Assembly: GCF_023898315.1 (NCBI RefSeq)
Contig: NC_064622.1
Span: 77,262,387 to 77,326,386, forward strand
Source of the DNA: Schistocerca nitens
Lineage: Eukaryota; Arthropoda; Insecta; Orthoptera; Acrididae
Length of the DNA stretch: 64,000 nt
Reading direction: 5' to 3'
In this document: in pieces, positions 34,285-43,972 of the stretch
How the letters are laid out: every line of letters begins with the position of its first letter
Numbering within the stretch: position 1 is the first letter of the stretch
The notes under the pieces: generated by a model
Told to the model about the DNA's origin: nothing
The model's input: only the letters and a program-made list of their open reading frames with translations
The model's database searches: none
Translations under genes and position numbers: made by a program

Positions 34285-35407
34285 AGGGGCAGTCAAACGA
34301 AAATCTAACACTGTCACAGTGGGATCATGGATTGGTTTATTTCAAAGTTGGCCGGTTGGTGTGACCGTGCGGTTCTAGGCGCTACAGTCTGGAACCGCGC
34401 GACCGCTACGGTCGCAGGTTCGAATCCTGCCTCGGGCATGGATGTGTGTGATGTCCTTGGGTTAGTTAGGTTTAAGTAGTTCTAAGTCCTAAGGGACTGA
34501 TGACCCCAGAAGTTAAGTCCCATAGTGCTCAGAGCCACTTGAACCACTTCAAATAACCACACGCGTTAAGACATTTATCCCACTGGGAGACGAGACACTG
34601 AATTCTTGTTTCGAAGAAGGCGGTTGGCCGCTGACGAATCCACAACCGCACCCACTATTGTTCTTCCTCGTCCGACTGAAACCGACGTCTATGTATGTCT
34701 TTCTTCAACTCGCCAAAAATGTGAAAATTACACGCTGAAAGATACAGGCTATATGGAGGACGTTGCATTGTTTCCCAAATCATAGAGCCTGAACAACCGG
34801 CAATGCGAGGGAAGGCGCTATTGTGCAACAGGATGAATCGGTCTGACAGTTTTACGACAAACGGCAGAGCCAACATTGGAAACATCCCAGTGTCTCCCGC
34901 CAAATAAACCCAAAGCTCTTCACACAAGTTCCTGTAAGGTCATGCTGATTTTCTTCTTCCACTGCAGGGCAATCTGCTCGTCGAGTTCCGGAAGCATGCA
35001 ACCACAACAGCACAATGAATGAGCAGCGCTAAGAAGAGGACGGAAGCATCCTGTTCCACTATAAAGACCGCCCCCACACTGCCACTAGGACGAAGGCTAC
35101 ACCTCAACTATTTGATTAGGAAACAATGCCACCTCCTCTGTATAGCCCGGATCTTTCACCGTCCGATTTTCACATCTTCGCGACCCGAAGAATGACATGG
35201 GTGGACTTCGGTTTCAGTCGAACGAGGAAGTGCAAGAGTGGTTGTGGGTGTGGATACGTCAGCGGCCATCCACGTTCTACGAAACAAAAGCTCATCGTTT
35301 CGTCTCCCAGTGCGATAAATGTCTTAACGCTTATGGTGATTATTTTCGAATGGAACTATTCCATGGTCCCACTGTGGCGGGTGTTCAGTTTTCATTTGAC
35401 TGTCGCT
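34285..35407. mobile_element. mariner-derived inverted dimer (two 3' halves)
   Basis: Ends AGGGGCAGTCAAACGAAAAT and, reversed, AGCGACAGTCAAATGAAAAC. Directly inside both ends lies the C-terminal part of a mariner DD34D-type transposase, minus strand at 34655-34927 (SACNFHIFGELKKDIHRRRF) and plus strand at 35126-35340 (YSPDLSPSDFHIF; the mixed frames also give RFQSNEEVQ and RFVSQCDKCLN). So both termini come from the same 3' end, head parts missing, making a palindromic non-autonomous element. TA precedes the left end; a SINE has landed in the left arm. Confidence 0.82.
34351..34548 (+). mobile_element. Leu-tRNA-like SINE inside the mariner dimer
   Basis: Complete head, B box and body with GAGCCACTTGAACC end. 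Comparison with the other dimer arm shows the insertion point. Only TTCAAA is duplicated on both sides (near 34341 and 34549). Confidence 0.88.
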
Positions 35408-35679
35408 AATATCTGATAAGTAATTATTATTATATGCTTTAACTTGCCGTAAGTCTATTTTATAAATTTTGTAAAGTTACTTCCCTACTTTATCAATTAT
35501 TATTAGTGTAGAAGTCAAAGTTTCACTATTAACAGAGATACAAAAGTCGGCGATAGGTAAAAAAACTTTGACTATCCCTGCCTTAAATTAACCATGCCAA
35601 ACCCGTCAATAACCTTTCCAACCCTGCGCAGATGCGGGAAAGGTACAAGAACGAGAAAAGGATTAGCGTGTGGATATTG

Positions 35680-35871
35680 GTTCAAATGGCTCTGAGCACT
35701 ATGGGACTGAACTTCTGAGGTCATTAGTCCCCTAGAACTTAGAACTAGTTAAACCTAACTAACCTAAGGACATCACAAACATCCATGCCCGAGGCAGGAT
35801 TCGAACCTGCGACCGTAGCGGTCTTGCGGTTCCAGACTGCAGCGCCTTTAACCGCACGGCCACTTCGGCCG
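35680..35871 (-). mobile_element. Leu-tRNA-like SINE, full length, perfect TSD
   Basis: Exact 14-bp duplication GCGTGTGGATATTG at 35666-35679 and 35872-35885 (the first two bases could belong to the SINE). Body motifs are intact. Confidence 0.93.
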
Positions 35872-35973
35872 GCGTGTGGATATTGTCTGACGAACAGAAA
35901 CAGTCGCTACATTTAGTTTTCTGCCATAAAACTGGAATATTGGTTTATCTGAACGGCGTTATGTGTGTGTGTG

Positions 35974-36169
35974 GCCGGTCGGAGTGGCCGAGTCGTTCTA
36001 GGCGCTACAGTCTGGAACCGCGCTACCGCTACGGTCCCAGGTTCGAATCCTGCCTCGGGCATGGGTGTGTGTGATGTCCTTAGGTTAGTTAGGTTTAAGT
36101 AGTTCTACGTTCTAGGGGACTGATGACCTCAAAAGTTAAGTCCCATAGTGCTCAGAGTCATTTGAACCA

Positions 36170-36172
<3 letters not shown>
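35974..36172 (+). mobile_element. Leu-tRNA-like SINE inserted in a TG tract
   Basis: Head starts GCCGGTCGGAGTGGCCGAG; B box CAGGTTCGAATCCTGC; ends TTTGAACCATTT. Flanked on both sides by TG dinucleotides (left GTGTGTGTGTG, right 36172-36204), so the TSD lies within the microsatellite. Confidence 0.9.

Positions 36173-36204
<32 letters not shown>
36172..36204. repeat. (TG)n microsatellite
   Basis: About 16 TG units directly after the SINE end; a shorter tract precedes the SINE. Confidence 0.95.
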
Positions 36205-36206
<2 letters not shown>

Positions 36207-36964
36207 ACATGTCGCACACTATTTCCGCATATTTTATCGCTCTTATTACGGCGCTATTGCAACGAACATGGAGAAAGGTAGTAGATGTCAAACGCATCCG
36301 TTTCAGTTGACATGGTGATACGTCTTGTTTGTTTTTGAATTTTTCCTTTTTCTATCTCATTAAGCAGTGTGGCAAGAGAATATAAAGAGTTAAGTTCAAC
36401 CAAAGTAAACAATCGAGATTTATAAAAACTATAAAGAAATGTTAGTGTGAATTTTGTTTCAGTATTGCCTATTGCAACCTGTGCAAATGGCTGTGCTACG
36501 TACACTGGAAATTAACGTTCTGTTTGCCTTCAGTTTCGTAATTTTTACAGCTACACAACGTATTTCGTTCTCTGAGATCTGTCACCAGATCTACATTTTA
36601 TCTGATGCATTCTGTAGCTGTTTGTCGAGCGCCACCACGGTAGTCTGTTAGTAATAAGTTTTATATGGCTCGCTGCGGATTGTATTGTAGTATAAAGCAT
36701 TTCTTTGCGCCAGCGCCAAACACTTACCTTCAATCGAGAGCTTAAAACGGATAATCGAGGCTCGAAACATATAGTGTTAGTTTACTAAGTACATTAAGTT
36801 ATGTGAATGGGAACAACTATTTCATTTGTAACCGTTGCTTCCTGCCAATGTAAGTATCAACTGGAGATGCAGGCCATCTTTTTTTTTCCTTGCGGAAACA
36901 ATCTCTAAAACGAGTTAAAAAAGCAGATAGTGATTACACCTGTGACGTTCGTTATCGGAGACAA
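36205..36964. other. no gene seen
   Basis: AT-rich unassigned sequence; frames of up to 83 codons show no domain. Confidence 0.4.
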
Positions 36965-36967
36965 CTA

Positions 36968-38120
36968 CACTTAAGAGCCAAAGCCACTGGTACACCTGCC
37001 TACTATCGTGTAGGGGCCCCGCGAGCAAGCAGAAGTGCCGCAAAACTACGTGGCATGGATTAAACATCATGAATAGTGCTGGGCTGTCCATAAATGCGAA
37101 AGAGTACGAAGGGGTGGAGATCTCTTCTCAAGGCACCCCAGATATGCTCAGTAATGTTCATATCTGAGGAGTTTGGTGGGCAACGAAAATGTTTAAACTC
37201 AGAAGAGTGCTCCAGGAGCCACTCCGTAACAATTCGGTACGTGTGGGATAGCGCATTGTCGTGCTGGAACTGTCCAAGTCGGTCGGAATGCACAATGGAC
37301 ATGAATGGATGCAAGTGATCAGACAGGATGCTTACGTACGTGTCACCAGTCAGAGTCGTATCTAGACGTATCAGCAGTCCAGTATCACTCCAACTGCATA
37401 CACCCCACACCATTTCAGAACTTCCACCAGCTTGAACAGCCCCTACTGACATGCAGGATCCATGGGTTCATGAGGTTGTCTTCATACTCGTACACGTCCG
37501 TCAGGTCGATACAATTTGAAAAGAGACTCGTCCCACCAGGCAACGTGTTTCCAGTCATCAACAGTCCAATGCCGGTGTTGACGGACCCAAGTGAGGTGTA
37601 AAGCTTTGTGTCGTGCGGTCATCAAGAATACACGAGTGGGCCTTCGGCTCAGAAAGCCCACAGCGATGATGTTTCGTTGAATAGTTCGCACGCTGACACT
37701 TGTTGATGGCCCAGCACTGAAATAGGAAGAAATTTTTGGAAGGGTTCCACTTCCGTCACGTTGAACGATTCTCTTCGGTCGTCGTTGGTCCCGTTCTTGC
37801 AGGCTGGCCGCAGCGATGTCGGCGATTTGATGTTTTACCAGATTCCTGATATTCACGGTACACTTGTGAAATGGTCGTAAGGGAAAAATCCCAACTTCAT
37901 CGGTACCTCGGAGATACCGTGTCCCATCACTCGTGTGCCGACTATAACACCACGTTCACATTCACTTAAATCTTGATAACCTGCCATTGTAGCAACGATA
38001 ACTGATCTAACAACTGCGCCAGACACTTTTTGTCTTATGTAGGCTTTGCCGACCGCAGCACTGTATTTTGCCTGTTCACATATCTCTGTATCTGAAAACG
38101 CAGCTACGACTGACTTTTAG
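36968..38120 (-). mobile_element. Tc1-like transposon relic (second family)
   Basis: TA at 36966-36967 precedes the left end CACTTAAGAGCCAAAGCCAC. The right end is degraded near 38120, where TTTTAGCC recalls GGCTCTTAA. Minus-strand transposase remnants fill it. Confidence 0.75.
37060..37990 (-). pseudogene. Tc1-like transposase, broken
   Basis: Starts near 37987 (MAGYQDLSECERGVI in the right frame), with an HTH region and the frame 37856-37482 (SVSVRTIQRNIIAVGFLSRR, HWTVDDWKHVAWWDESLF with first D of the SDES-like motif). A second frame, 37452-37060, has FQHDNALSHT (second D) and NSSDMNITEHIWGALRRDL (E). Stops and a frameshift separate them. A classical DDE fold is still readable; not functional. 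Confidence 0.82.
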
Positions 38121-38672
38121 CCATAAAATTTTACTTAGGAATTAGCTTGTCTTTTCTCACTGTCTGGTCAACAGACCCACAACCTTGATTTTGCAAGAAT
38201 TTTGTGTTCTGTCAAATGGACTGCTGTGGATATTCTCGAATTCATTATTGTTTCAGTGGCTGGCACGTTTCTGTAGCCAATGATTCCAGTAAAGCAAAGA
38301 GGTAAAATGTACAAGTGTACCAAGGAACACATCTTCTCTTTCTGGAAGACTGCGACAAAGCCTCAGGACTGCTGAGGCTACTATTACTGGTTTCAACTGT
38401 TGGTCTGTTGCCACTGGGAATGTAATAAAAATGTGACAAATAATGTCATTTTTCAACAATCACAGCAAGAAATCTATTGGAAATTAGTGAAAACAAACAC
38501 CACTGAAGCCTAGAAAGCAGTGCTCAAAAATGTTACAACAAGTCCCTGGGTCCATTACAGTGGACACTAGTATTTTGTAACTGTAATTAAAGAAACATGC
38601 AGTACTAGCAAAAGTTACTACACAGTAAAGCCATACAAACAGCACTGAAAGATACTCCCTACAATATCTACA
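38121..38672. other. no gene seen
   Basis: Unassigned sequence between two transposons. Confidence 0.4.
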
Positions 38673-38674
38673 TA

Positions 38675-40096
38675 CACTCCTGGAAATTGAAATAAGAACA
38701 CCGTGAATTCATTGTCCCAGGAAGGGGAAACTTTATTGACACATTCCTGGGGTCAGATACATCACATGATCACACTGTCAGAACCGCAGGCACATAGACA
38801 CAGGCAACAGAGCATTCACAATTTCGGCACTAGTACAGTGTATATCCACCTTTCGCAGCAATGCAGGCTGCTATTCTCCCATGGAGACGATCGTAGAGAT
38901 GCTGGATGTAGTCCTGTGGAACGGCTTGCCATGCCATTTCCACCTGGCGCCTCAGTTGGACCAGCGTTCGTGCTGGACGTGCAGACCGCGTGAGACGACG
39001 CTTCATCCAGTCCCAAACATGCTCAATGGGGGACAGATCCGGCGATCTTGCTGGCCAGGGTAGTTGACTTACACCTCCTAGAGCACGTTGGGTGGCACGC
39101 GATACATGCGGACGTGCATTGTCCTGTTGGAACAGCAAGTTCCCTTGCCGGTCTAGGAATGGTAGAACGATGGGTTCGATGACGGTTTGGATGTACCGTG
39201 CACTATTCAGTGTCCCCTCGACGATCACCAGTGGTGTACGGCCAGTGTAGGAGATCGCTCCCCACACCATGATGCCGGGTGTTGGCCCTGTGTGCCTCGG
39301 TCGTATGCAGTCCTGATTGTGGCGCTCACCTGCACGGCGCCAAACACGCATACGACCATCATTGACACCAAGGCAGAAGCGACTCTCATCGCTGAAGACG
39401 ACACGTCTCCATTCGTCCCTCCATTCACGCCTGTCGCGACACCACTGGAGGCGGGCTGCACGATGTTGGGGCGTGAGCGGAAGACGGCCTAACGGTGTGC
39501 GGGACCGTAGCCCAGATTCATGGAGACGGTTGCGAATGGTCCTCGCCGATACCCCAGGAGCAACAGTGTCCCTAATATGCTGGGAAGTGGCGGTGCGGTC
39601 CCCTACGGCACTGCGTAGGATCCTACGGTCTTGGCGTGCATCCGTGCGTCGCTGCGGTCCGGTCCCAGGTCGACGGGCACGTGCACCTTCCGCCGACCAC
39701 TGGCGACAACATCGATGTACTGTGGAGACCTCACGCCCCACGTGTTGAGCAATTCGGCGGTACGTCCACCCGGCCTCCCGCATGCCCACTATACGCCCTC
39801 GCTCAAAGTCCGTCAACTGCACATACGGTTCACGTCCACGCTGTCGCGGCATGCTACCAGTGTTAAAGACTGCGATGGAGCTCCGTATGCCATGGCAAAC
39901 TGGCTGACACTGACGGCGGCGGTGCACAAATGCTGCGCAGCTAGCGCCATTCGACGGCCAACACCGCGGTTCCTGGTGTGTCCGCTGTGCCGTGCGTGTG
40001 ATCATTGCTTGTACAGCCCTCTCGCAGTGTCCGGAGCAAGTATGGTGGGTCTGACACACCGGTGTCAATGTGTTCTTTTTTCCATTTCCAGGAGTG
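38675..40096 (-). mobile_element. Tc1-like transposon, 1.42 kb (copy C)
   Basis: TA at 38673-38674 and 40097-40098; ends as in copy B. Full length. Confidence 0.96.
38830..39852 (-). CDS. Tc1-like transposase, intact, DD32E spacing
   Basis: 340 residues from the ATG at 39852, the same start as copies B and D. The N-terminal paired HTH regions bind the terminal repeats. The catalytic acids are D in VVFSDESRF, D in FQQDNARPH and E in SPIEHVWDWMKRR. Counting residues between the second D and the E gives 32, two fewer than the usual 34 of Tc1; the shortfall lies between RATQRAL and WPARSPDLSP. Small differences from copy D (LGVNDGRM for LGANDGRM, LHESG for LHEAG, QHIRD for QQIRD) are scattered. 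No frameshift or stop, so this could be an active enzyme. Confidence 0.93.
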   Translation of the reverse strand: MPRQRGREPYVQLTDFERGRIVGMREAGWTYRRIAQHVGREVSTVHRCCRQWSAEGARARRPGTGPQRRTDARQDRRILRSAVGDRTATSQHIRDTVAPGVSARTIRNRLHESGLRSRTPLGRLPLTPQHRAARLQWCRDRREWRDEWRRVVFSDESRFCLGVNDGRMRVWRRAGERHNQDCIRPRHTGPTPGIMVWGAISYTGRTPLVIVEGTLNSARYIQTVIEPIVLPFLDRQGNLLFQQDNARPHVSRATQRALGGVSQLPWPARSPDLSPIEHVWDWMKRRLTRSARPARTLVQLRRQVEMAWQAVPQDYIQHLYDRLHGRIAACIAAKGGYTLY

Positions 40097-40182
40097 TATT
40101 TTCAAGAAATAAGTGTCGAAAAGTATACAATAATGAAGAGGTACTCACCTGCCGTGGTAACTCGTCAGAAGCAAAGGTGTTA

Positions 40183-40392
40183 AAATTGTTCAGATGGCTC
40201 TGAAATGGCTCTGAGCAATATGGGACTTAACTGCTGAGGTCATCAGTCCCCTAGAACTCAGAATTAATTAAACCTAACTAACCTAAGGACATCACACACA
40301 TCCATGTCCGAGACAGGAGTCGAACATGCGACCGTAGAAGTCGCGCGGTTCCAGACTGTAGCGGCTAGAACCGCTTGGTCACTCCGGCCGGC
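40183..40392 (-). mobile_element. Leu-tRNA-like SINE, perfect TSD
   Basis: Exact 11-bp duplication CAAAGGTGTTA at 40172-40182 and 40393-40403. The 3' end carries a short extra CTGAAATGGCT duplication of its terminal motif. Confidence 0.92.
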
Positions 40393-40918
40393 CAAAGGTG
40401 TTACTTGGCGGCACGTGACCATAGTGAGAGTTTCTGCCGCCAGATGACTGCACCGTACTGTCCATTCAAATGGACTATAGGTGTTACAAGGGAAAATGCA
40501 GAATCTTTGAGAACAAGGCAGAAAACTCAACGTCAGTTATAAGGACATCAGGTCTCACGCGGATATCTAATAAACTATAAAAACATTTCAGCACTTCATT
40601 TATATCATTTCATGGCTATGATTTCGTCTCCATAACTGCGATTAATTTCATGTCAATGAAACTGGTTAGGGAAACCTCTTAGGTCAATGTTCTGAGTAAC
40701 TTGCTACAGTGCAGAAGACATCTCTAATTTACTGTCAAGCCTCCAAGACGAGAACCAATAGATATCTGCTCCTGCTGACGTTTTTACTTTCTTGCCGGGA
40801 AGCCCACGCACAGCTACTGTAGCGTGCGTACGGCCCGACCCGCACGACGCCTTTCTAACGGCCGGCAGCGCAAGGGACACGGCTCAACAATTGACGGGGG
40901 CCTTGCGCGCTTCCTGTG

Positions 40919-40926
40919 TGACGTCA
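40919..40926. promoter_or_regulatory. CRE-type octamer
   Basis: Perfect palindrome TGACGTCA, the consensus for CREB/ATF bZIP proteins, in the CpG-rich stretch. A second lies 36 bases away. Confidence 0.4.
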
Positions 40927-40954
40927 CGGCGGGCAGCTGCTGCTGCCGCATTAT

Positions 40955-40962
40955 TGACGTCA
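40955..40962. promoter_or_regulatory. CRE-type octamer
   Basis: Second perfect TGACGTCA in the same block. Confidence 0.4.
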
Positions 40963-41672
40963 TACAATTAGTGGTTTCGATTGTATCGGCGTCCGGCCCG
41001 TCGCGCTTGCCTTGTCGCGCCGACCAGACAACGGCCTCATTAATAAAGCGCGCGAGCGCCAATTATCATATGCACGCTGCCCGCCAGTTGAGCGAGAAAC
41101 GCTATCCTTTCTTGCGCCTACTTCTCTTCCCTCGCTGCATTTCTTTGAATCTCTTCAATGCCTGCTAATACCGAATGCGGAAGGGGGAGCGAGTGAGTCG
41201 TTTCTACGATTAATTAATAATACGGAAACCATTACGTCTCATTTCGACAACTATCGGGTGGACATCTAGGGAAGTGGGGAGGTGGGGGGGGGAGAGAGAA
41301 TCGAGTCATTGGTAGGAATCGAGACGGCGATGGCTGGGTGATAGCGTTCGTGTAATTATCGCGAGGATATTAGCAATTAGCCGTGCGCGCTCGTTATGCT
41401 TGGGGAGTGTTCCCAGAGCGGGCTATTGTTAGACCCTCGGCTGACCGGCAGCAGACGGGAAATCGTCTTCCTGTGGCTATTTAATTAGGAAACTTTCTGC
41501 GGCAGGCGGCGCGCTATCGTCGAGCGGCATCTGATGCATCAGTTTCCACCCTAGTAGTTAGCACCCGGCGCGTGAAACCAAAGTACTTCTCCGTTACTCG
41601 TATCTCCTCGAACAGACACCCACTCGTCTTCAGAGAGCACTGGCCGGGTACGTTTAATGCAATCTCCGGTAA

Positions 41673-41680
41673 TGACGTCA
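41673..41680. promoter_or_regulatory. CRE-type octamer
   Basis: Third perfect TGACGTCA, just left of the Tc1-like relic. Confidence 0.3.
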
Positions 41681-41724
41681 CAGGAAACAAACAGTGAAGT
41701 GACAAAAATCATGGGATACTGATA

Positions 41725-43846
41725 CGCCCCCCCTCCCCCCCCCCCCCCCCCCCAATGAACCATGGACCTTTCCGTTGGTGGGGAGGCTTGTGGAGAGCTT
41801 CAGGAATAGCATTAGTGAACGATTGACAAGAATGGGGGAAAGAAATACAGCAGAGGAAGAACGGGTAGCTTTGAGAGATGAAATAGTGAAGATAGCACAG
41901 GATCAAGTAGGTAAAAAGACGAGGGCTAGTAGAAAACCTTGGGTAGCAGAAGAAAAACTGAATTTAATTGAATAAAGGAGAAAATATAAAAATTCAGTAT
42001 ATGAAGCGGGCAAAAAGGAATACAAACGTCTCAAAAATGAAATCGACAGGAAGTGCAAAATGGCTAAGCAGGGATGGCTAGAGGACAAATGTAAGGATGT
42101 AGAGGCGCATATCACTAGGGTTAAGACAGATACTGCCTACAGGAAAACTAAAGAGCCCTTTGGAGAAAAGAGACCCACTTGAATGAATATCAAGAGCTCA
42201 GATGGAAACTCAGTTCTAAGCAAAGAAGGGAAAGCAGAAAGGTGGAAAGAGTATACAGAGGGTCTACACAAGGGCGATGTTCTTGAGGACAATATTATAG
42301 AAATGGAAGAGAATGTACATGAAGATGAAATAGAAGATATGATACTGCGTGAAGAGTTTGACAGAGCACTGAAAGACCTAAGTCGAAACAATACCCCGGA
42401 AGTAGACAACATTCCATTAGAACTACTGACAGCCTTGGGAGAGCCAGACCTAACAAAACTCAACCATCTAGTGATCAAGATGTATGAGACAGGCGAAATA
42501 CCCTCAGACTTCAAGAAGAATATAATAATTCCAATCCCAAAGAAAGCAGGTGTTGACAGATGTGAAAATTACCGAACTATCAGTTTAATAAGCCACCACT
42601 GCAAAATACTAACACGAATTATTTACAGACGAATGGAAAAACTTCGGGGAAGATCAGTTTGGATTCGGTAGAAATGTTGGAACAGGTGAGGCAATACTGA
42701 CGCTACTACTTATCTTGGAAAATAGATTAAGGAAAGGCAAACCTACGATTCTAGCATTTGTAGATTTAGAGAAAGCTTTTGACAATAATGACTGGAATAC
42801 TCCCTTCAAATTCTGAAGGTGGCAGGGGTAAAATACAGGGAGAGAAAGGCTATTTACAATTTATATCGAAACCAGATGGCAGTTATAAGAGTCGAGGTGC
42901 ATGAAAGGGAAACAGTAGTTCGGAAGGGAGTGAGACAGGGTTGTAGCCTCTCCCCGATGTTATTCAATCTGTATAATGAGCAAGCAGTAAAGGAAACAAA
43001 AGAAAAGTTCGGAGTAGGAATTAAAACACATGGAGAAGAAATAAAAACTTACAGGTTCGCCGCTGACATTGTAATTCTGTCAGAGACAGCAAAGGACCTG
43101 GAAGAGCAGTTGAACGGAATGGGCAGTGTCTTGAAAGGAGGATATAAGATGAACATCAACAAAAGCAAAACGAGGATAATGGAATGTAGTGGAATTAAAT
43201 CGGGGGGTTCTGCAGGAATTAGATTAGGAAATGAGACGCTTAAAGTAGTAAATGAGTTTTGCTATTTGTGGAGCAAAATAACTGATGATGGTCGAAGTAG
43301 AGAGGATGTAAAATGTAGACTGGCAATGGCAAGGAAAGCGTTTCTGAAGAAGAGAAATTTGTTAGCATTGAGTATAGATTTAAGTGTCAGAAAGTCGTTT
43401 CTGAAAGTATTTGTATGGAGTGCAGCCATGTATGGAATTGAAACATGGACGATAAATAGTTTGGACATGAAGCGAATAGAAGCTTTCGAAATGTGGTGCT
43501 ACAGAAGAATGGTGGAGATTAGATGGGTAGATCACATAACTAATGAGGAAGTATCGAAGAGAATTGGAGAGGAGAGAAATTTGTGGCACAACTTGACTAG
43601 AAGAAGGGATCGGCTGGTAGGTCATATCCTGAGGCATCAAGGGATCACCAATTTAGTATTGGAGCGCAGCGTGGAGGGTAAAAATCGTAGAGGCAGACCA
43701 AGACATGAATACACTAAACAGATTCAGAAGGATGTAGGTTGCAGTAGGTACTGGGAGATGAAGAGGCCTGCACAGGATGGAGTAGCATGGAGAGCTGCAT
43801 CAGACCAGTCTCTGGACTGAAGACCACCTCAACAACAACAGCAAAG
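41725..43846 (+). mobile_element. RTE-like LINE, internally deleted (RTE-3)
   Basis: TGATA at 41720-41724 and 43847-43851 is the probable TSD. After a C run (41725-41752) the start AATGAACCATGGACC matches what I remember as the 5' terminus of this family. At about 41790 it jumps to the end of the endonuclease region (AGAGCTTCAGGAATAGC), so the 5' leader and most of the endonuclease are missing. Reverse transcriptase fragments at 41775-41975, 42183-42671 and 42819-43820 carry several stops, a 16-base-class deletion near 42645 and a short deletion near 42805. The catalytic motif reads RFAADIVILSE, losing one aspartate. The 3' tail is CTCAACAACAACA. Confidence 0.85.
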
Positions 43847-43972
43847 TGATATGGAAATACTCGTATACAGACGGCTCTAATATCGCGTACCCGATGTATA
43901 AAAGGGCAGTGCATTGTCGGAGCTCCTATTTGTATTCAGGCGATTTATGTGAAAAGATTTACGACGTGGTTA

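Larger units (their letters stand above)
40404..41690. other. CpG-rich low-repeat stretch, possible regulatory region
   Basis: From about 40790 to 41570 the sequence is GC- and CpG-rich, unlike the surrounding transposons. It is interspersed with homeodomain-type ATTA cores (CATTAATAAAG, ATTAATTAATAATAC, AGCAATTAGC, ATTTAATTAGG). No splice-supported coding frame or repeat is recognised; the 114-codon frame at 40824-41168 has no known domain. A distal enhancer or an unmethylated CpG island is possible, but this is inference from composition. Confidence 0.4.

Noticed and set aside
38358-38376. GCCTCAG / CTGAGGC hairpin as a terminator-like structure
   Set aside because: A 7-bp stem in AT-rich eukaryotic sequence is expected by chance.
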